Under the pieces are notes generated by a model, which worked only from the letters and a program-made list of their open reading frames with translations, had not been told where the DNA came from and did not search any database. DNA of 8,871 nt from Lachnospiraceae bacterium (GTDB taxonomy: Bacteria > Bacillota > Clostridia > Lachnospirales > Lachnospiraceae). Positions within the stretch are counted from its first letter, which is position 1; each line of letters starts with the position of its first letter. This document shows, in pieces, positions 6,375-8,871 of this stretch. Made by a program: the position numbers and the translations under genes. The stretch is from assembly GCA_021205045.1 (NCBI GenBank), contig JAJPYH010000179.1:9725-18595 (forward strand), given 5' to 3'.

Positions 6375-8585
6375 TTACCACAATCCAAGGCACTTGGTCA
6401 TGTAGCCGCTGCCCTCGGGAAGCATGGTGTCAAGATAGGTGGACGGATCCACATAGTCCGGACCCCAGCCGCTCAGATCGTACAGATCGTAGTTGGACTC
6501 GGAACCGATATCTACGTTGTAGCCGGTGTAATACCACTCATCCTGCGTGCCGCCTACCAGGTTCACAATCACTCTGCTGTCCAGAGCGCCCTCAATGGAC
6601 TGCTTCATGGCATTGTACATATTGGAACGGGTCTCGGAGGTGTTCGGATAAGGAATATCAATGTAAACCGGGTTGTCCGCGTCTACTGTGATGCCCATAG
6701 CCGCCAGCTCTTCCACTGCCAGATCCATCTGCTCTACAGCAGCGTCCACATTGTACCAGCCATCGAACAGGTCTGTGCTGGTGCCGTCCCAGGCAATGAT
6801 GTCGGAGCCGTCCGCATCCAGCTGTGCCTGCAGGATCTCACCGTAGAAGGTGCCCTCCGGGAAGGTGGTAGCGGTGCCGTTGATGTCAACAGTGGTGTCC
6901 TCCAGCAGATATACGAAATCGCCGGGGGTGTAGGTGTTTCTCATGGAAGCATACTTCAGAGCTTCGCCCTTGGTCTGTGCCAGATAGCTTCCTCTGTCCC
7001 ATGCATAGTTGATGGCCATGCGGAAGTGCTGATTTAACAGAGCCTCGTAAGCGGTTGCCTGCTGCTCCTCATCCTTGGGAGAAACCATGGCGTTCTCATC
7101 GTTGGAGTTGTGCCAGATCTGTCTGTTTACATTCGTGAAGGACATGTAGGATGTCGTGTTGGTCGTGGAAATGTAAGCATAGATATCAAAGATACCATCA
7201 TTGGTGGCCGCCTCCACAGCGTTGGTGTTCAGACTTGCATCGCTGTATACGCCGGAAATAGTGTTGTTGTATGGGCCAAGAGTATCGCTGCCGTCGCTGT
7301 AGTACCATACGATGGAGCTTACGTTCACACTGTCGGGATTCCAGTAGGTCTCATTCTGTGTGAAGATAAAGGTGGTCGTCGCTGTAGCGTTGCTGATGAT
7401 GTAGGGTCCGCAGTAAACGATGCTGTCCTTGCTCTTGCCGTACAGATAGTCGGAAGCGGAAGCGTCATACTCAGCGCCGAACTTGCCGCCCATGGAGGTA
7501 TAATAGCTTCTGCACAGAGGCGCGAAGCAGGAATAACCCAGCATGGTGTTGAAGTAAGAGCAGGGCTCGCACAGGGTATAAACCAGAGTATAGTCATCAG
7601 GAGCGGATACGCCAACCTGGCTGAAATCGGTAATCTCACCGGACAGATACTCGGACACGCCCTCGATGACGCCCTCAACCAGCCATTCCAGACCGCCCGC
7701 AGCATCCAGCATGTGCTGGAAACCGGCAACGAAGTCGTCAGCCTTCACATCATCGATGGTACGGCTCTGAGAATCAACCCAGGTCACGCCCTCACGGATG
7801 TGGAAGGTCCAGGTCAGTCCGTCGTCGGATATCTCATAGCTCTCCGCCAGAGCCGGCTGCTGTACGCCCTCATTGTCATACTCCAGCAGACCGTCATAGG
7901 TATTGATGATCACGTCAGAGTCCGCAGCCTTGGAGGTAGCCAGTACATCGTAGGTCTGAGGATCTGTGGTGTAATAGGTAGCATAAGTATCGCCGAACTC
8001 ATAGCCGGCCGCTTCCAGATATGCCTTTGCCTCATCAATGTAGGTGCCGCTGCCTCTCAGCTCATCCCACATATCTCTCAGAGCCTGCACATCATCGGCA
8101 GTGATCAGCTCGGTGGTCACCACTGCGGAGTGATATCTGTCAGAGTCGGAACCCGCGTTGGCATAGTCTGTGGTACGGGGAACGATTCTGGAGATCGCAT
8201 AGCTGCCGCCTGAGGAATACAGGGGAAGCATCACGCCGCTCTCAAGAAGCTTTGCCTCGGAAATTGCCATCAGGGCATATCTCTCAGAGGTGGTCTCCGC
8301 GTCAAAAGCGCTCATGTATGTGTCATAGAAATCGCCGAGCACATAATCATAGATGTACTCAGAGGACGCATAATAGTCCATGTCAGCAACAGCGGAAGTA
8401 ACTGTAGAAGTCAGTTCAGCTTCGCCTGTGCTCTCAGAACTGGAGCTTGTCTCTTCGGTAGTATCAATGGTCTCAGAACTGGAGCTGGAGCTGCCGCAGG
8501 CGGAAAGAACGCCGGCAGAGCCCAAAGCGGCCCCCCCTACTACCATTCCCTTCATAAAATCTCTGCGGGAAATAGATTTAAACAT
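6375..8585 (-). CDS. oppA: Peptide-binding lipoprotein OppA (AmiA-type), apparently circularly permuted
   Basis: Extracytoplasmic substrate-binding protein of the importer, 736 residues, SBP family 5. Residues 1-30 form a signal peptide with a twin-arginine-like SRRDFMK and the lipobox LSAC (lipidated Cys30), followed by a Ser/Glu/Thr-rich linker to about residue 57. The typical family start comes only at about residue 209 (DPQTYDVL, then TYDGLLEYD and LAESYEISDDGLTWTFHIREGV), and the family core runs to GWGPDYVDPSTYLD and stops at LGLW, 736. AmiA-type proteins usually continue for about 110 residues there. A matching block (RY...A..EA.LLESG...P, SRIVP, then a VVTTELIT.DD tail) is instead found at residues 76-178. 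The ATG at 8585 has AAAGGAGG seven bases upstream, so it should be strongly translated. First gene of the operon; 238 bases precede oppB. A tandem duplication-deletion origin is inferred. Confidence 0.93.
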   Translation of the reverse strand: MFKSISRRDFMKGMVVGGAALGSAGVLSACGSSSSSSETIDTTEETSSSSESTGEAELTSTVTSAVADMDYYASSEYIYDYVLGDFYDTYMSAFDAETTSERYALMAISEAKLLESGVMLPLYSSGGSYAISRIVPRTTDYANAGSDSDRYHSAVVTTELITADDVQALRDMWDELRGSGTYIDEAKAYLEAAGYEFGDTYATYYTTDPQTYDVLATSKAADSDVIINTYDGLLEYDNEGVQQPALAESYEISDDGLTWTFHIREGVTWVDSQSRTIDDVKADDFVAGFQHMLDAAGGLEWLVEGVIEGVSEYLSGEITDFSQVGVSAPDDYTLVYTLCEPCSYFNTMLGYSCFAPLCRSYYTSMGGKFGAEYDASASDYLYGKSKDSIVYCGPYIISNATATTTFIFTQNETYWNPDSVNVSSIVWYYSDGSDTLGPYNNTISGVYSDASLNTNAVEAATNDGIFDIYAYISTTNTTSYMSFTNVNRQIWHNSNDENAMVSPKDEEQQATAYEALLNQHFRMAINYAWDRGSYLAQTKGEALKYASMRNTYTPGDFVYLLEDTTVDINGTATTFPEGTFYGEILQAQLDADGSDIIAWDGTSTDLFDGWYNVDAAVEQMDLAVEELAAMGITVDADNPVYIDIPYPNTSETRSNMYNAMKQSIEGALDSRVIVNLVGGTQDEWYYTGYNVDIGSESNYDLYDLSGWGPDYVDPSTYLDTMLPEGSGYMTKCLGLW
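8432..8486. repeat. 16-base direct repeat in the oppA linker
   Basis: TCTCAGAACTGGAGCT occurs at 8432-8447 and again at 8471-8486, 39 bases (13 codons) apart and in the same reading frame. It encodes the repeated SSSSE-type linker after the lipobox. The likely cause is local duplication within a low-complexity spacer that holds the binding domain off the membrane. Confidence 0.8.
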
Positions 8586-8592
8586 AATTTTT

Positions 8593-8600
8593 CCTCCTTT
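8593..8600 (-). promoter_or_regulatory. Strong ribosome binding site of oppA
   Basis: AAAGGAGG, seven bases before the ATG at 8585, decides the start over upstream in-frame codons that would extend the protein by 16 residues ahead of the signal peptide. It is clearly stronger than the sites of oppB and oppC. Confidence 0.9.
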
Positions 8601-8613
8601 AAAAGTTTGTATC

Positions 8614-8637
8614 CGGGTCATCAGCAATGACATCCCG
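8614..8637 (-). other. Leader hairpin close to the oppA start
   Basis: CGGGTCAT (8614-8621) pairs with ATGA (8627-8630) and CCCG (8634-8637), giving eight pairs with a five-base loop and a three-base bulge. It ends about 14 bases before the ribosome binding site and could affect translation or mRNA stability. I cannot match it to a known riboswitch class. Confidence 0.4.
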
Positions 8638-8689
8638 AAGTGCAGCCTGTCCGTGCCGTCGGACTGTCCTCATCAGGCAAAAGCCCCAT
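8621..8689 (-). CDS. Possible 22-codon leader peptide, Cys-rich at its end
   Basis: Within the transcribed leader, ATG at 8689 opens a frame of 22 codons ending at TGA (8621-8623), whose last residues are CTSGCHC. It ends 35 bases before oppA and covers both leader hairpins. There is no convincing ribosome binding site, and an open frame of this size is expected by chance, so this is listed only because the Cys codons cluster over the hairpin. Confidence 0.12.
   Translation of the reverse strand: MGLLPDEDSPTARTGCTSGCHC
8645..8678 (-). other. Upstream leader hairpin
   Basis: GTCCG (8649-8653) pairs with CGGAC (8660-8664) around a six-base loop. A lower stem GCCT (8645-8648) with AGGC (8675-8678) extends it across a ten-base bulge. 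It lies in the middle of the leader. No U-run follows, so it is not a terminator by itself. Confidence 0.4.
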
Positions 8690-8774
8690 CAGATCAAACC
8701 GACTTTCTCTGCCTAAGTCCGCACACGCTGCAGAAAATCAGCAAAGTCAGCACAAAAAAATTTCAGACCGTTTT

Positions 8775-8803
8775 ATAGTATCACCATTCCAAACATTTGG
8801 CAA
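8775..8803 (-). promoter_or_regulatory. Main promoter of the opp operon (sigma-A type, extended -10)
   Basis: On the minus strand TTGCCA (8798-8803, 5/6) and TACTAT (8775-8780, 4/6) are separated by 17 bases, and the -10 is preceded by TGA, an extended -10 (TGn). Transcription should begin near 8768, leaving a leader of about 180 bases. The region just upstream (8804-8820) is AT-rich, which may help binding of RNA polymerase. No operator repeat is obvious around it. Confidence 0.7.
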
Positions 8804-8871
8804 GTTATATTTACACGGAATCATTTTCGATGTAACCATTTTAGAACGTAAGCTCTGCAAAATTTCCTCGG

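Noticed and set aside
7110..8213. Long plus-strand open frame (367 codons) opposite oppA
   Set aside because: It lies fully antisense to oppA, whose frame carries recognisable family motifs; the low-complexity Val/Ile/Gly composition indicates a shadow frame.
8671..8690. CTGATGA-like core in the leader as a hammerhead ribozyme or other known RNA
   Set aside because: The required GAAA partner strand and flanking stems are absent.
8719..8745. CodY-like box in the leader (ATTTTCTG core)
   Set aside because: By eye it has about five mismatches to the 15-base CodY consensus, and only one half matches; too weak to call.
1..8871. CRISPR arrays, tRNA or rRNA genes, insertion sequences
   Set aside because: I see no regularly spaced repeats, no tRNA-like cloverleaf or rRNA motifs, and no transposase frames or terminal inverted repeats in the window.

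Overview
The window holds one complete five-gene operon on the minus strand that encodes an oligopeptide ABC importer of the Ami/Opp type, plus the 5' part of an unrelated minus-strand gene at the left edge. Moderate G+C, strong AGGAGG-type ribosome binding sites, a lipoprotein binding protein and an Ami-type subunit set point to a low-to-mid G+C Gram-positive anaerobe of the Clostridia, most likely Lachnospiraceae-like. This placement is inference from style and family resemblance, not from a marker gene.

Layout, in the direction of transcription (right to left): a 68-base upstream stretch with nothing recognisable; a promoter at 8775-8803; a leader of about 180 bases with two hairpins; oppA (8585-6375, binding lipoprotein); a structured 238-base gap; oppB (6136-4565), oppC (4558-3584), oppD (3572-1824) and oppF (1810-491), packed 6 to 13 bases apart; a rho-independent terminator at 373-407; and then a new gene starting at 319 that runs off the window. 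The gene order equals amiA-amiC-amiD-amiE-amiF of streptococci. OppA captures peptides outside the cell, OppB/OppC form the membrane pore, and OppD/OppF hydrolyse ATP.

The core machinery is ordinary and apparently intact: all Walker A, Q-loop, signature, Walker B and H-loop elements are present in both ATPases. Three subunits are remodelled. OppA appears to be circularly permuted: the segment that forms the C-terminus of AmiA-type proteins sits at the N-terminus just after the lipobox linker, and the protein ends where that segment would normally begin. OppD carries about 225 extra residues, rich in Lys and Glu, between Walker A and the Q-loop. OppF carries a C-terminal extension of about 110 residues ending in two predicted membrane helices, unusual for a subunit that is normally peripheral. 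These three are the main reasons for a second look. Family comparisons are from memory of the Ami/Opp proteins; no alignment or search was run.
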